This document shows positions 50,208-61,357 of a stretch of DNA of 64,000 nucleotides, in pieces. The stretch is from Aeromonas taiwanensis. Its GTDB lineage: Bacteria > Pseudomonadota > Gammaproteobacteria > Enterobacterales > Aeromonadaceae. Where the stretch lies: positions 1-64,000 of the forward strand of contig NZ_CDDD01000013.1 in the NCBI RefSeq assembly GCF_000820165.1, in the 5' to 3' direction. The position numbers were made by a program, and so were the translations under genes. The number at the start of each line of letters is the position of its first letter. Position 1 is the first letter of the stretch. The notes beneath the pieces are model-generated. The model worked only from the letters and a program-made list of their open reading frames with translations. It did no database searches and was not told the origin of the DNA.

Positions 50208-51231
50208 AACCCATTACCTCCAGCTGAATGTGGTTGTCGATGAAGAACTGCTGGGTGGCCTCGCATTGAGCCTCGTCCCCGAACAGTTCCGCCAGCAGGA
50301 AGCCGAACTTGACGCCACCGGCGTACTCGATGTCTGCGCTCAGGATGCTGATGTCGATGTTGAAACGGCGGCTCACCTCGGAAATCAGCGGTGAATCGAC
50401 GGTGGTGCCGGTGAAGCCGAGCTTCACCAGGGGATAGCTGCCGGGCACCCGATCGCGGCTCATCCTGTCCTGGTACTCCTGGGGCACTTCCAGGTGGATG
50501 GTGGAGTGGATGAAGTCACGGGCCAGCTGGGTCTTGGCATTGCTGAAGAACCAGGCGACCTCGCCCTGCTCGATCAGGCGGCCGTCGCTGATGATGGCCA
50601 CTTCGTCGCAGATCCCCTTTACCACGTCCATCTCGTGGGTGATGAGCAGTATGGTGAGCCCCAGCTTGACGTTGATCTCCTTGAGCAGGCTCAGGATGGA
50701 ACGGGTGGTCTGGGGATCCAGGGCCGAGGTGGCCTCGTCGCACAGCAGCACCTTGGGGGCCGGCGCCAGGGCGCGGGCGATGGCGACACGTTGCTTCTGA
50801 CCGCCGGAGAGTTCGGACGGATAGGCGTGGGCGCGAGCTTCCAACCCGACCAGGGCCAGCAGCTCATCGACCCTGGCCTGGATCTGCGCCTTGCTCCAGC
50901 CCGCCAGTTCCAGCGGGAAGGCGATGTTGGCGGAGACGGTACGGGAGGAGAGCAGGTTGAAGTGCTGGAAAATCATGCCGATCTGACGGCGAGCCTGGGT
51001 CAGATCCCGCTCGCTCAGGGCGACCAGATCCTGGCCGTCGACGATGACCTGGCCCTCGGTGGGGCGCTCCAGCAGGTTGACGCAACGAATGAGGGTGCTC
51101 TTGCCGGCACCGGAGGCGCCGATCACCCCGAAGATCTTGCCTTGCGGCACATGCAGGCTGACATCACGCAGGGCGTGCACGGCATCACTGCCTTTACCGT
51201 AGACTTTGTTGAGACCGATCAACTTAATCAT
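50188..51231 (-). CDS. metN: methionine ABC transporter ATP-binding protein
   Basis: A 347-residue ATPase. Walker [10 protein letters not shown] (about 38-46), Q-loop IFQHFNLLS, signature LSGGQKQRV (about 140), Walker [12 protein letters not shown], and the C-terminal NIL domain (about 260-347) that binds methionine and inhibits transport when it is abundant. ATG 51231 follows GGAAG; the longer frame upstream runs over the promoter and is rejected. First gene of the MetJ-controlled operon. Confidence 0.96.
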   Translation of the reverse strand: MIKLIGLNKVYGKGSDAVHALRDVSLHVPQGKIFGVIGASGAGKSTLIRCVNLLERPTEGQVIVDGQDLVALSERDLTQARRQIGMIFQHFNLLSSRTVSANIAFPLELAGWSKAQIQARVDELLALVGLEARAHAYPSELSGGQKQRVAIARALAPAPKVLLCDEATSALDPQTTRSILSLLKEINVKLGLTILLITHEMDVVKGICDEVAIISDGRLIEQGEVAWFFSNAKTQLARDFIHSTIHLEVPQEYQDRMSRDRVPGSYPLVKLGFTGTTVDSPLISEVSRRFNIDISILSADIEYAGGVKFGFLLAELFGDEAQCEATQQFFIDNHIQLEVMGYVRSND

Positions 51232-51327
51232 GGATTCTTCCGTGCTAACAGCCTTAAAGCACAGGGCGCTACAGGCGGGTGAATTGGGCAGAGGTTTCAC
51301 TGGGTGACACTGCCATCATGGAGGATG

Positions 51328-51381
51328 ATGCTAAGATGTCCGGATGGCCGTGTCAACGTATGTTTCTACGTCTAGACGTCT
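51328..51381 (-). promoter_or_regulatory. metNIQ promoter and MetJ boxes
   Basis: On the minus strand TTGACA (51351-51356) and TAGCAT (51328-51333) are 17 bases apart. Upstream, AGACGTCT (51374-51381) is a perfect MetJ box, and the adjoining CTACGTCT (51366-51373) matches 6 of 8, giving the tandem 8-bp boxes that MetJ-S-adenosylmethionine binds. Methionine surplus should repress transport. Confidence 0.88.
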
Positions 51382-51705
51382 AAAAAATGGATAAGAATTG
51401 CCGCTCATTGACTATGGCACAACGGGACATGGGAGAGTCCCAATATTAGATTCTGACATGATGATTCATGGCCGAATATAACCTGGATAATCACCCATAA
51501 ACTGACGATCTGATGTTTCCTCCCGGGGGCGTGGTGGAAAAATCACCGGTTGTCGTCCCGGCACCGCTGTCCGCCATGCGCGCACTTCTTTTCTTTTATT
51601 TCTTCTCCATCTCCTTGATGCAGAACAATAAGTGACCTGTTATCGGCCGGGGCGAGGCGCCGCCTCCTTATACTGGCAGAAGGTGGATGCCAGGAGGGAG
51701 GAGAG
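51382..51705. other. intergenic region between metN and the 151-residue ORF
   Basis: 324 bases without a long gene. It contains a pyrimidine-rich stretch (CTTCTTTTCTTTTATTTCTTC, about 51586-51607) within a 19-codon ORF at 51576-51635 with five aromatic residues (FFYFF), a hairpin-like CCGGTTGTCGTCCCGG, and TATACT at 51669-51674, a possible -10 for the next gene. No ribosome-binding site is seen for the 19-codon ORF. Confidence 0.35.
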
Positions 51706-52161
51706 ATGCGATTTCAACAGATCAAGGACCTGATGCTGTATCTCGAACAGCTTCATCACCAGCAGGGGCTCGGTTATGGGCGCCAGATCTCCCGGGTGGA
51801 CGGGGAACGCAGCCGGATGCTGCTGGCCTATCTGCAGGGGCGGGAGGACGCGGCGGCGGCCCATCTGCACGATTACCGCGAGCAGATGGGGAAGGCGATC
51901 AGGGAGACCTGGCTGGATCAGGGATTCGACGAGGATCTGCTGGCGGAGTGCCAACGCCTGGCGCTGGAGGCCGGGACTCGGCCGGAAGAGATAGTGGCGC
52001 TGGCGTCGCGGCAGGAGGAAAAGCTCATCGGCGAGTTGTCACGCCTGGCCCGGGAGTGCCCCACGCCGGGTACGGTGGCACTGCTGAAGGCCCTGGCCTC
52101 GATGGCACAATCCCGCCTGACCCGGCTGGTGCACGGGGTCCATCGACTCGACGACATCTGA
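51706..52161 (+). CDS. uncharacterised helical protein
   Basis: 151 residues, no signal peptide, no membrane span, nearly all predicted helix by composition (many Leu, Ala, Arg, Glu, Gln). Histidines cluster early (EQLHHQQGLGYG) and at AHLHDYREQMG. A four-helix or ferritin-like bundle is possible but not shown. GGAGGAGAG precedes the ATG, so expression is likely. I do not recognise a family. Convergent with ppgK. Confidence 0.65.
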   Translation: MRFQQIKDLMLYLEQLHHQQGLGYGRQISRVDGERSRMLLAYLQGREDAAAAHLHDYREQMGKAIRETWLDQGFDEDLLAECQRLALEAGTRPEEIVALASRQEEKLIGELSRLARECPTPGTVALLKALASMAQSRLTRLVHGVHRLDDI

Positions 52162-52216
52162 CCCGATGGCTGGGGCTCGGCAAGGGACGAGCCCCTGAGT
52201 TCAGAGCGGGGAAGGA

Positions 52217-52960
52217 CTACTCCCCCTCGCGGGACGCACCGTAGAGGGCGGCCCCTATGATGCCGGCCTGGTTGAGGCTGGCCGCCGCGACCAGGGGGGC
52301 GCGGGTCTCTATCCTGTCGATGAACTTGTCGAGCTTGGCAGCGCTGCCGCCCCCCAGGATGAAGAGGTCGGGGGAGAAGAGGAACTCCAGCCTGGCGAGG
52401 TACTTGTTGAAGCGCTTGCCCCAGCGGCTCCAGGAGAGATCCTCGCGCTTGCGCACCGCGTCGGAGCAGTAGTGCTCGGCGACCATGCCCTCCAGGATCA
52501 GGTGCCCCAGCTCGGTGTTGGGCAGCAACTGGCCATTGACGAAGACGGCGGTGCCTATGCCGGTCCCCACCGTGATGAGGATGATGATCCCCTTGCGATC
52601 CCGCCCGGTGCCAAAGCGCATCTCGGCGAGGCCGGCCGCGTCGGCGTCGTTCAGCACGTGGCAGGGCAGGCCGGTCACGTCGGCAAATAGATGGGCGACA
52701 TCGGTCTCAATCCAGCTCTTGTCGATGTTGGAGGCGTTCTTGGCGATGCCGTTGTGGATGGTGGCGGGGAAGCCGCAGCCCACCGGGCCCTTCCACTGGA
52801 AGTGCTCGACCAGCGCCTTGAGGGTGTGTGCCACGGCGGCCGGGGTGGCCGGTTGCGGCGTAGGGATGCGGTGGCGCTCGCCAATCAGTTCCCCGGTCTC
52901 GGTGTCGACCAGGCACCCCTTGATCCCGGACCCACCAATATCTACTCCCAACATCTGCAT
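52217..52960 (-). CDS. ppgK: polyphosphate glucokinase
   Basis: A 247-residue ROK-type sugar kinase that phosphorylates glucose with polyphosphate (or ATP). Motifs: [19 protein letters not shown] (phosphate site), [14 protein letters not shown], and [19 protein letters not shown] followed by TELGHLI. This is the PpgK pattern best known from actinobacteria; donor preference is inferred. AGGAAG is about 6 bases before ATG 52960. Confidence 0.85.
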   Translation of the reverse strand: MQMLGVDIGGSGIKGCLVDTETGELIGERHRIPTPQPATPAAVAHTLKALVEHFQWKGPVGCGFPATIHNGIAKNASNIDKSWIETDVAHLFADVTGLPCHVLNDADAAGLAEMRFGTGRDRKGIIILITVGTGIGTAVFVNGQLLPNTELGHLILEGMVAEHYCSDAVRKREDLSWSRWGKRFNKYLARLEFLFSPDLFILGGGSAAKLDKFIDRIETRAPLVAAASLNQAGIIGAALYGASREGE

Positions 52961-53044
52961 CAAAATCTTCCTTTTTATAGTGCCGATGACCAATGGTCGA
53001 CAGAGCATGAAAAAATGGCTGCGATCCGACAAGGGTCAGATCGT

Positions 53045-54199
53045 CTATGCGTGATCCGGCAGACCTTTTTCGATGCAGCGGATCAGCAAACGAGTCTTTT
53101 TGTTCTCATCTTGCTGGCGCCTGGCCAGGGTGGCCAGGGCCCAGTCGATATGCTCGGCCACCATGGGCTCGGCCCCGGGTCTTGCCTGTTGCAGGGCGGC
53201 CATCACCTCCGGGGTCGCCGGCCCGTTGCCGAGGGCGACCGCTAGGTTGCGGCGCCAGCGCTGGTAGCCGATGCGGCGAATGGGGCTGCCCTCGGTGTGC
53301 TTCAGAAACTCGTTCTCGCTCCAGCCCCACAGGTCAATCAGGGGAGGGCGGTGCAGGTTGGGCCTGGGGCTGAAGTCGGGTTCGGGGCTCGCGTCCGCGT
53401 AGCGGTTCCAGGGGCAGATGAGCTGGCAGTCGTCGCAGCCATAGATGCGGTTGCCCATGAGCGGCCTGAACTCTTCCGGGATGGGGCCGTCGTTCTCTAT
53501 GGTGAGGTAGGAGATGCAGCGACGGCCGTCCACTACATAGGGGGCGACGATGGCGCCGGTCGGGCAGATGTTGATGCAGGCCACGCACTTGCCGCACTGC
53601 TCCTTCTCCACCGGGGCATCCAGGGGCAGCGGCAGGCTGACAAGCAGCTCCCCCAGGAAGAAGAAGGAGCCGGCGGATTCGTTGAGCAGCAGTGAGTGCT
53701 TGCCCACCCAGCCAAGCCCCGCCTTGGCTGCCAGCGGGCGTTCCAGAATGGGGGCCGAGTCGACGAAGGGGCGCCACTCGCCCATGGGGTCAGTGGTGGT
53801 GTGAAACAGCTCGGCGCAGCGTCGCTCGATGCGCTCTCCCAGCTGCTTGAGCCGGTTGCGCAGCACCTTGTGGTAGTCGCGGCCGAGGGCGTAGCGGCTG
53901 ATGTAGCCCAGGGTGGGATCCCGCAGGGTGGCGGCGAAGCCGGCCTCGAAGGGGAGGTAATTCATCCGCACCGACAGCACCCGCAGGGTGCCTGGCAGCA
54001 GATCAAAGGGGCGGGCCCGCATCATGCCGTGGCGCGCCATGTAGTCCATGGTGCCGTGATGGCCTGCATCCAGCCAGGCCTGCAGCCTGGGCTCTTCGAG
54101 GGCGAGATCCGTGTCTGTGATACCGACCTGGTCAAATCCTAGCTCCCGTGCCCAGAGCTTGATATCTTGGGCCAGCTGTGCGAGTTCGGCGGCCATCAT
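53045..54199 (-). CDS. queG: epoxyqueuosine reductase
   Basis: A 384-residue iron-sulfur/cobalamin enzyme, last step of queuosine tRNA modification. Two [4Fe-4S] motifs: CGKCVACINICP and CDDCQLICPWN, plus a C-terminal HEAT-like region (about 285-375). Divergent from nnr across 72 bases, as in E. coli. The ribosome-binding site is weak; MM start at 54199 or 54196. Confidence 0.95.
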   Translation of the reverse strand: MMAAELAQLAQDIKLWARELGFDQVGITDTDLALEEPRLQAWLDAGHHGTMDYMARHGMMRARPFDLLPGTLRVLSVRMNYLPFEAGFAATLRDPTLGYISRYALGRDYHKVLRNRLKQLGERIERRCAELFHTTTDPMGEWRPFVDSAPILERPLAAKAGLGWVGKHSLLLNESAGSFFFLGELLVSLPLPLDAPVEKEQCGKCVACINICPTGAIVAPYVVDGRRCISYLTIENDGPIPEEFRPLMGNRIYGCDDCQLICPWNRYADASPEPDFSPRPNLHRPPLIDLWGWSENEFLKHTEGSPIRRIGYQRWRRNLAVALGNGPATPEVMAALQQARPGAEPMVAEHIDWALATLARRQQDENKKTRLLIRCIEKGLPDHA

Positions 54200-54271
54200 G
54201 CGGCGGCGCCTGCCGGCCGGCCGGTGCGCCGTCTGTGCCGGGTCATGGGATGAGGAAGGTTGGAGGCCGTC

Positions 54272-55774
54272 ATGGTACAGGTGTTCGGGGACGCTATCCG
54301 CAAAAATGAGTGGGAGAGTCTAGCACAACCCCTGTGGCGGGCCGAGCAGATCCGCTGCATGGAGGAGCGCTGGGCCGCGCGCGAGGGGCTGCCCCTCTAT
54401 GTGCTGATGGAGCGCGCCGGCGCCGCCTTGTGCAACTATGCCTGCCACCACTGGCCCGAGAGCCGCAACTGGTGGATCTTCGTCGGCCCTGGCAACAACG
54501 GGGGGGATGGCTATGTCCTGGCCCGCCTCGCCAGGCGCCTCGGCCTCGAGCCCCTGGTGATCGCCAGCCGGGCGCCCGACCTGCTTCGCGGCGACGCCAG
54601 ACGGGCGGCCGAGGAGTGGCTGGCGGCGGGGGGCGGCGTGATGATGGCGGACGAACTGGCGCAGGCGCCGCTGCCATCGCCGGATCTGGTGATAGACGCA
54701 CTGCTTGGCACCGGTGTCCAGCTCCCTCTCTCCCTCTCAATGACAAAGATCGTCGCAACAATCAACGACTTGAACGCCCCCGTGCTGGCGGTGGATCTGC
54801 CCTCCGGGCTCAATGCCGACACCGGCCGCGCCATGGGCGCCCTGGTACGCGCCACCCGGACTCTCACCTTTATCGGCATCAAGCAGGGCATGCTCACTGC
54901 CGACGGAGTGGACGGCGTGGGCCACCTCGACTGGGACCCCCTCGGGGTCACGGTGGAGGAGGGCGTCACCCCCGCCGCCTGGCGCATCGACTACCCCCGT
55001 CTCAAGGCACTGTTGCCCCCTCGAGCCCGCTCCGCCCACAAGGGGCGCCACGGCCGGGTGCAGCTGGTAGGGGGCAACCTGGGGATGCAGGGTGCCATCC
55101 TGCTGGCGGGACAGGCCTGTCTGCGAGCAGGGGCAGGCCTGGTACGCCTGTGCCAGCACCCGGACGCCCCCCCGGCCAGCCTGGTGCAACCCGAGCTGAT
55201 GGGGTGCCCGGACGGCATGGACGAGGCGTGGGCCTCGGTGCGGGTGCTCGGACCCGGACTCGGCCAGGATGAGTGGGCCAGGGCGCAGTTCGATCGCCTG
55301 ATCGCGACCCCGGATCCGCTGGTATTGGACGCCGATGGATTGAATTGGCTGGCGCAGGCCCCCCGTCATCAGGATAATTGGGTGCTTACCCCCCACCCGG
55401 GGGAGGCGGCCCGTTTGCTGGGTTGTACCATCGCCGAGGTCGAAGGGGACAGGTTCGCCGCCGTTTCGCGGCTGCAGCGGCGCTACGGTGGCGTGGTGCT
55501 GCTCAAGGGGGCCGGGTCGCTCATCAGCGATGGCCGGCACATCAGCCTCTGCGACGAAGGCAACCCCGGTATGGCCAGCGGCGGCATGGGTGACCTCTTG
55601 TCTGGTATAATCGCCGCCCTCCTGGCCCAGGGCTGGCCCGCCGGGACAGCCGCCCGACTGGGGGCCGTCATCCACGGGGAGGCTGCCGATCTGGCCGCCG
55701 CCGAGGGGGAGAGGGGCATGCTGGCATCGGATCTGCTGCCCTGGATCCGTCGTCTGGTCAATCCGACACAGTAA
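54272..55774 (+). CDS. nnr: bifunctional NAD(P)HX epimerase/dehydratase
   Basis: A 500-residue repair enzyme for hydrated NAD(P)H. N-terminal YjeF_N epimerase domain (about 20-220, with [16 protein letters not shown]) and C-terminal ADP-dependent dehydratase (about 230-495, with [30 protein letters not shown] and [16 protein letters not shown]). GGAGG is 5 bases before ATG 54272; the in-frame TTG at 54260 overlaps that site. First gene of the nnr-tsaE-amiB-mutL cluster. Confidence 0.95.
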   Translation: MVQVFGDAIRKNEWESLAQPLWRAEQIRCMEERWAAREGLPLYVLMERAGAALCNYACHHWPESRNWWIFVGPGNNGGDGYVLARLARRLGLEPLVIASRAPDLLRGDARRAAEEWLAAGGGVMMADELAQAPLPSPDLVIDALLGTGVQLPLSLSMTKIVATINDLNAPVLAVDLPSGLNADTGRAMGALVRATRTLTFIGIKQGMLTADGVDGVGHLDWDPLGVTVEEGVTPAAWRIDYPRLKALLPPRARSAHKGRHGRVQLVGGNLGMQGAILLAGQACLRAGAGLVRLCQHPDAPPASLVQPELMGCPDGMDEAWASVRVLGPGLGQDEWARAQFDRLIATPDPLVLDADGLNWLAQAPRHQDNWVLTPHPGEAARLLGCTIAEVEGDRFAAVSRLQRRYGGVVLLKGAGSLISDGRHISLCDEGNPGMASGGMGDLLSGIIAALLAQGWPAGTAARLGAVIHGEAADLAAAEGERGMLASDLLPWIRRLVNPTQ

Positions 55775-55791
55775 CTAGTAACAAGAAGAAC

Positions 55792-56265
55792 ATGGCAAAA
55801 ACGTTGATGATGACACTGCCGGACGAGGCAGCAACCGTGGCTCTGGGTGGCCGTCTGGCGCAGGCGTGCCAGCAGGCGACCACTGTCTTTCTGCACGGTG
55901 CCCTCGGGGCCGGCAAAACCACCCTGACCCGCGGTTGGGTGCAAGGGCTCGGCCATCAAGGCAAGGTTAAGAGTCCGACCTATACCCTGGTCGAGCCTTA
56001 TGAACTGGCACAGTGGCAGGTCTATCACTTCGATCTCTATCGACTGGCTGACCCGGAAGAGCTGGAGTTCATGGGTATCCGCGACTATTTCGGCGCCGAT
56101 ACCCTCTGCCTGGTGGAGTGGCCGGAGAAAGGGGAAGGCTGGTTGCCCGCCCCGGATCTCGAGATCACCCTGACATATGTAAACGAGCAGCGCGAGGCCC
56201 TGATCGCGGCCCGCACTGCTATCGGCGAAGCCATTCTGGAACGGTTGTCATCTCAGTGCGCGTGA
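55792..56265 (+). CDS. tsaE: tRNA t6A synthesis ATPase TsaE
   Basis: A 157-residue P-loop protein of the t6A37 tRNA modification complex with TsaBCD. Walker [14 protein letters not shown] (about residues 33-45), [11 protein letters not shown], and CLVEWPEKG. It starts 17 bases after nnr and overlaps amiB by 10 bases. Confidence 0.96.
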   Translation: MAKTLMMTLPDEAATVALGGRLAQACQQATTVFLHGALGAGKTTLTRGWVQGLGHQGKVKSPTYTLVEPYELAQWQVYHFDLYRLADPEELEFMGIRDYFGADTLCLVEWPEKGEGWLPAPDLEITLTYVNEQREALIAARTAIGEAILERLSSQCA

Positions 56266-57815
56266 TCCTTGTCTTTCTTCTCTCCCTGATGGCCCTGCCT
56301 GCCTGGGCGAATCAGCTCAAGAGTGTGCGGGTGTGGCCATCCCCGGACAACACCCGGGTGGTGCTCGACATGAGCAGCGCCCCCAATTTCAATTACTTCA
56401 CCCTGACCGGCCCGAATCGCCTGGTAATCGATCTCAAGGGTGCCAGCAATGCCGCCAACCTGGCGCGCATCGAGAACAAGAGCGAGCTGGTGCGCAAGAT
56501 CCGCGAGAGCACGCCGCTGGAGAAGGGCAGCCTGCGCCTGGTGCTGGATCTCGACTCCGCCATCAAGCCTGTGGTCTTCCCGCTGGCGCCGGCGGGCCCC
56601 TACGGTCACCGGTTGGTGATCGATCTGCCCTATGAAGAGAAGGGGAGCGCCTCGGCCCAGCCCGCGCCCGTCGGGGGACAGGGCAAGGCCGTTGTCATCG
56701 CCATCGATCCGGGCCACGGGGGAGAAGACCCCGGTTCCATCGGCCCACGCCGTACCTACGAGAAGCGGGTGACCCTGTCGGTGTCGCAGAAGTTGGCGGC
56801 CCTGATCGACCGCGAGCCCGGCATGCGTGCCGTGCTGACCCGTCGTGGCGACTACTTCGTCGATCTGAACAAGCGATCCGAGATTGCCCGCAAGGCCAAG
56901 GCGGATCTGCTGGTATCTGTCCACGCCGACAGCTTCCACAACTCGACACCCCGGGGCGCGTCCGTCTGGGTGCTGTCGACCAACCGCGCCAACCGCGAGA
57001 TGGGCAGCTGGCTCGAGAAGCAGGAGAAGCAGGGGGAGCTGCTGGGCGGCGTCGGCAAGGTATTGGCCGAATCCGATCCCAACCCCTATCTGGCGCAGAC
57101 CTTCCTCGATCTCTCCATGGACAAGTCCAGGGCCGAAGGTTATGAGGTGAGCCGCCAGATCCTGCGCTCCATGGGCAGGGTGGCCCGGTTGCACAAGAAG
57201 GCGCCGGAGCACGCCAGCCTGGCGGTGCTGAAGGCGCCGGACATTCCCTCCGTGCTGGTGGAGACGGGCTTCATCTCCAACCACGCGGAAGAGAAGCTGC
57301 TGGCCACCGCCAGCTATCAGGATCAGCTGGCCCGCGCCATCTTCGAGGGGATCCGCACCTATTACCGCAGTCACCCGACCAAGGGGCCCGTGCTGACCGG
57401 CAAGGGGCAGGTCGCGTCCACACAGGCGACTAGCCGCCCGGCGCCCGCGAGCAAGCCGGTGGCCGCCAGCAAACCGGCCGCGCAGCCAGCACAGCAGATT
57501 GTCACCAACCGGATGCCGGCGACCGAGCCATATCGCGTCGGCGATAGCGGTGCCCCGGTCAGCAGCGTGGGCAGCGCCTCCGGCGCCGGGGTGATCAAAC
57601 CCTACAAGGTGGCGGCCAAGGAGCCGAGCGCGCCGGCCGCCAGCAGCCAGAGCAACGACAAGAGCAAGATGATCCGCCACGTGGTCACCCGGGGCCAGAG
57701 CCTCTCCCGCCTCGCGGAGAAGCACGGCGTGAGCCAGGCGCGGCTGGTGGAGATCAACAAGCTCAAGTCACGGGACATCCAGATAGGGCAGGTGCTCTAC
57801 ATCCCGCAAAAATAG
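56256..57815 (+). CDS. amiB: N-acetylmuramoyl-L-alanine amidase AmiB
   Basis: 519 residues, periplasmic, cuts septal peptidoglycan at division. Signal peptide (1-17, [14 protein letters not shown]), AMIN domain (about 20-110), Amidase_3 (about 145-375: [30 protein letters not shown] with catalytic Glu), a low-complexity linker, and a C-terminal LysM (about 470-518: [17 protein letters not shown]). GTG 56256, inside tsaE, is the likely start since no ATG precedes the signal peptide. An alternative GTG is at 56262. Confidence 0.95.
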   Translation: MRVILVFLLSLMALPAWANQLKSVRVWPSPDNTRVVLDMSSAPNFNYFTLTGPNRLVIDLKGASNAANLARIENKSELVRKIRESTPLEKGSLRLVLDLDSAIKPVVFPLAPAGPYGHRLVIDLPYEEKGSASAQPAPVGGQGKAVVIAIDPGHGGEDPGSIGPRRTYEKRVTLSVSQKLAALIDREPGMRAVLTRRGDYFVDLNKRSEIARKAKADLLVSVHADSFHNSTPRGASVWVLSTNRANREMGSWLEKQEKQGELLGGVGKVLAESDPNPYLAQTFLDLSMDKSRAEGYEVSRQILRSMGRVARLHKKAPEHASLAVLKAPDIPSVLVETGFISNHAEEKLLATASYQDQLARAIFEGIRTYYRSHPTKGPVLTGKGQVASTQATSRPAPASKPVAASKPAAQPAQQIVTNRMPATEPYRVGDSGAPVSSVGSASGAGVIKPYKVAAKEPSAPAASSQSNDKSKMIRHVVTRGQSLSRLAEKHGVSQARLVEINKLKSRDIQIGQVLYIPQK

Positions 57816-58024
57816 TGCCAAATGAGTGCTACTCCCATCAGTGCCAGTGGCACGGTGGGCGCGGCACCTCTCAAGCCATGAACGCCACGGGTTTCCCCAG
57901 GCTTCATCTCGGGAGCGGGTAATGCCGCTCCCCATAGTGCCGCCGAACCTGGTCCGCCAGCTTGCTGCGGGAGATGGCCGGACAAAGGAGCCCGCTTCCC
58001 CAGATCCACGCTCAGGAGTCAGCG

Positions 58025-59947
58025 ATGCCGATCCGTATATTGCCTCCTATCCTGGCCAACCAGATCGCCGCCGGCGAGGTGGTGGAGCGGCCCTCCTCCG
58101 TGGTCAAGGAGCTGGTGGAAAACAGCCTGGATGCGGGCGCCGACCGGGTCGAAATCGACATCGACAAGGGCGGGGCCAAGCTCATCCGCATCCGTGACAA
58201 CGGCTGCGGCGTCGCCAGGGATGAACTGGTGCTGGCGTTGTCGCGCCATGCCACCTCCAAGGTCGCGACCCTGGACGATCTGGAGGGGATCAACAGCCTC
58301 GGCTTTCGCGGGGAGGCGCTTGCCTCCATCAGCTCGGTCTCCCGACTGACCTTCACCTCCCGCACGGCGGAGCAGGCCGAAGCCTGGCAGGCCCAGGCCG
58401 AGGGGCGCGAGATGAGCGTCACCATCAAGCCGGCGGCCCACCCGGTGGGCACCACGGTGGAGGTGGTGGACCTCTTCTTCAACACCCCGGCGCGGCGCAA
58501 GTTCATGCGCAGCGAAAAGACCGAGTTTGCCCACATCGACGAGCTGGTGCGCCGCATCGCGCTCTCCCGTTTCGATGCCACCCTGATCCTGCGCCACAAC
58601 GGCAAGGTGGTGCGCCAGTACAAGGCCGCCAACACGGTGGCCGAGCAGGAGCGTCGCCTCGCCGCCGTCTGTGGCTCCCCCTTCATGCACCACGCCCTGG
58701 CGGTGTCGAGCGAACACAGCGACGTGCGGCTCTGGGGCTGGTTGGCGACCCCGGAGGGCGCCAGGCCGCAAAACGATCTGCAATACACCTATGTCAACGG
58801 CCGCATGATGCGCGACAAGCTCATCAACCACGCCATCCGCCAGGCCTATGACGAACTGCTGCCGGCCGACCGGTTCGCGGCCTATGTGCTCTACATCGAG
58901 CTGGATCCCCGTCAGGTGGACGTGAACGTCCACCCCGCCAAGCACGAGGTGCGCTTCCATCAGGCGCGCCTCATCCACGACTTCATCTTCCAGGCGCTCT
59001 TTACCGCCCTGCGCCGTGAAGGGGTTGGCGCGGCCACCGAGGAGCCGCTGGCCGAGACCCTGATCGAGCTGCCGGGCAGCCCGGAGGTCACCTACCCCGG
59101 TCAGGCGCCGCGCACCGAGTGGTACGGTGCCGAACATAGTTATCGGGCCCCCGCCCAGACGAGAGAGGGGGGCACCGTACGAGAAGGGGCCGGGCGCGGG
59201 GGCAACTACCAGCCCCCCGAGCCCCCGAGCCGGGCAGCGATGCGTGGCATGGGCGCCCTGCTCACCACCTTGCCCGAAGTGACGTCGGCAGCGTCGCTGG
59301 CCGAGGCGCCAGAGCGCTTCGCGAGCTCTACGCCAGGCACTACGCCGAGCACTGTCCCGGGCACCGCCCCGAGCGGTCGAACCGGGGAGTGGCGTGCCCT
59401 GACCCTGGTGGAGCAGGCTTATCTGCTGCTGGAGCGCAGCGGTCAGTTGGCGCTGCTCTCCCTGGTGCGGGCGGAGCGCCTGCTGCTGCGCCACTGGCTG
59501 CTGGACGCCTGGGGCCAGGGGCTGGCGGCCCAGCCCCTGCTGCTGCCGGTCTCCTTCAAGCTGCCGAAAAACCTGGTCGCCCTGGTGGAAGATCGGGAAC
59601 GCCTGCTCAAACGCATGGGGCTGGAGTTGAAAAGCGGCGGGCGCGACACCATGATCCTGACTCGGGTACCGGCCCTGCTGCGCCAGACCGATCTGGCCCG
59701 CCTCTTACCCGAATTGCTGCAGCTGGTCGAGAGCGGATCTGACAGTGATGCGGACGAGCAGGCTGGGATACTATGCCAATGGCTGGTGGAGCAGGGCATA
59801 AGTGCCGATAAAATATACGATTTTGCCACGGCTAACCGATTGTTGACGGAACTAGTTGCCGATTTCAATGACCAACTGGCAGACGCGCGCCTGGTGCGCC
59901 CGCTGCCGCTGGCCAGCGTGCTGGCCGAGTTCGCCGATGGCAAGTGA
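58025..59947 (+). CDS. mutL: DNA mismatch repair protein MutL
   Basis: A 640-residue GHKL ATPase linking MutS to MutH and UvrD. N-terminal motifs IAAGEVVERPSSVVKEL, ENSLDAGA, RDNGCG and GFRGEALASIS; a variable linker (about 345-450), and a C-terminal dimerisation domain from about 460. No metal-endonuclease motif (DQHAxxE) is seen, as in MutH-containing bacteria. AGGAG is 6 bases before ATG 58025. The 209 bases between amiB and mutL hold a hairpin (GGGAGCGG-N6-CCGCTCCC, about 57913-57935). Confidence 0.96.
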   Translation: MPIRILPPILANQIAAGEVVERPSSVVKELVENSLDAGADRVEIDIDKGGAKLIRIRDNGCGVARDELVLALSRHATSKVATLDDLEGINSLGFRGEALASISSVSRLTFTSRTAEQAEAWQAQAEGREMSVTIKPAAHPVGTTVEVVDLFFNTPARRKFMRSEKTEFAHIDELVRRIALSRFDATLILRHNGKVVRQYKAANTVAEQERRLAAVCGSPFMHHALAVSSEHSDVRLWGWLATPEGARPQNDLQYTYVNGRMMRDKLINHAIRQAYDELLPADRFAAYVLYIELDPRQVDVNVHPAKHEVRFHQARLIHDFIFQALFTALRREGVGAATEEPLAETLIELPGSPEVTYPGQAPRTEWYGAEHSYRAPAQTREGGTVREGAGRGGNYQPPEPPSRAAMRGMGALLTTLPEVTSAASLAEAPERFASSTPGTTPSTVPGTAPSGRTGEWRALTLVEQAYLLLERSGQLALLSLVRAERLLLRHWLLDAWGQGLAAQPLLLPVSFKLPKNLVALVEDRERLLKRMGLELKSGGRDTMILTRVPALLRQTDLARLLPELLQLVESGSDSDADEQAGILCQWLVEQGISADKIYDFATANRLLTELVADFNDQLADARLVRPLPLASVLAEFADGK

Positions 59948-60031
59948 GGGGGATGCCTCCTCTTGAACCCATAAACCAGTTTTTTTGCAGGTGCGCCGCC
60001 AGGGTGGCGACCATGCGAGGGAGTTTTTCAC

Positions 60032-60958
60032 GTGGCTGAGTTGCCGACTGCAATTTTTCTGATGGGGCCCACGGCCTCCGGCAAGACGGATCTCGCCATC
60101 GAACTGTGCCAGGCACAGCCCTGCGACATCATCAGTGTGGATTCCGCGCTCATCTATCGCGGCATGGACATCGGCACCGCCAAGCCGACGCCGGCCGAGC
60201 TGGCGCAGGCGCCGCACCGGTTGATCGACATCCTGGATCCCGCCATGAGCTATTCGGCGGCGGATTTTTGCAAGGATGCGCTGCGGGAGATGAAGGAGAT
60301 CGCCGACCGTGGCCGTATTCCGCTGCTGGTGGGCGGCACCATGCTCTATTTCAAGGCGCTGCTGGAGGGGCTCTCCCCGCTGCCCTCCGCCGATCCGCTC
60401 ATTCGGGCCGGTATCGAGGAAGAGGCGGCGCGCCTTGGTTGGCAGGCGCTGCACGATGAACTGGTGCGCATCGACCCGGTGGCCGGCGCCCGCATCCACC
60501 CCAACGACCCGCAGCGGCTCAGCCGGGCGCTCGAGGTCTACCGCATCAGCGGCAAAACCCTCACCGAGCTGACCCGGGTGCAGGGGGAGGGGCTGCCCTA
60601 CCGTGTGCTGCAGTTTGCCATCGCCCCCCAGGATCGCGCCGTGCTGCACCAACGCATCGAGCAGCGCTTCGACAAGATGCTGGGAAGCGGCTTCGAGCAG
60701 GAGGTCAGGGCGCTTTACGAGCGGGGGGACCTCACCCCGGAACTTCCTTCCATTCGCTGCGTGGGATACCGCCAAATGTGGGACTACCTGGCGGGGGAAG
60801 TGGAGTATGATGAGATGCGTTATCGTGGAATTGTTGCCACCCGCCAGTTGGCCAAGCGTCAGATGACCTGGTTGCGCGGTTGGTCTGATGTGACCTGGTT
60901 GGAATCTGGTGAGTCTGGCAATCTGGCAAGGGTCGTCGCCCGAGCCGGTGCGGCTTGA
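60032..60958 (+). CDS. miaA: tRNA dimethylallyltransferase
   Basis: A 308-residue enzyme that adds a dimethylallyl group to A37 of tRNAs reading UNN codons. P-loop [11 protein letters not shown] (about residues 11-21), [16 protein letters not shown], and [19 protein letters not shown] start at 60032 with GAGGGAG 8 bases upstream. It lies 84 bases after mutL, followed by hfq. Confidence 0.96.
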   Translation: MAELPTAIFLMGPTASGKTDLAIELCQAQPCDIISVDSALIYRGMDIGTAKPTPAELAQAPHRLIDILDPAMSYSAADFCKDALREMKEIADRGRIPLLVGGTMLYFKALLEGLSPLPSADPLIRAGIEEEAARLGWQALHDELVRIDPVAGARIHPNDPQRLSRALEVYRISGKTLTELTRVQGEGLPYRVLQFAIAPQDRAVLHQRIEQRFDKMLGSGFEQEVRALYERGDLTPELPSIRCVGYRQMWDYLAGEVEYDEMRYRGIVATRQLAKRQMTWLRGWSDVTWLESGESGNLARVVARAGAA

Positions 60959-61003
60959 CACTCCTGTATAATCAGGTTGTTATATTGAATATCCGGTGTT
61001 TAA

Positions 61004-61294
<291 letters not shown>

Positions 61295-61357
61295 TATCCC
61301 GCGGCGAGCCCACTCGCCAACACAGATCCATCATGATACCTGTCAAGGAGCAAGCGC

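Noticed and set aside
60955-60972. TTGACA followed by TATAAT before hfq
   Set aside because: Only 6 bases separate them, too close for a sigma70 promoter; each may belong to a different promoter.
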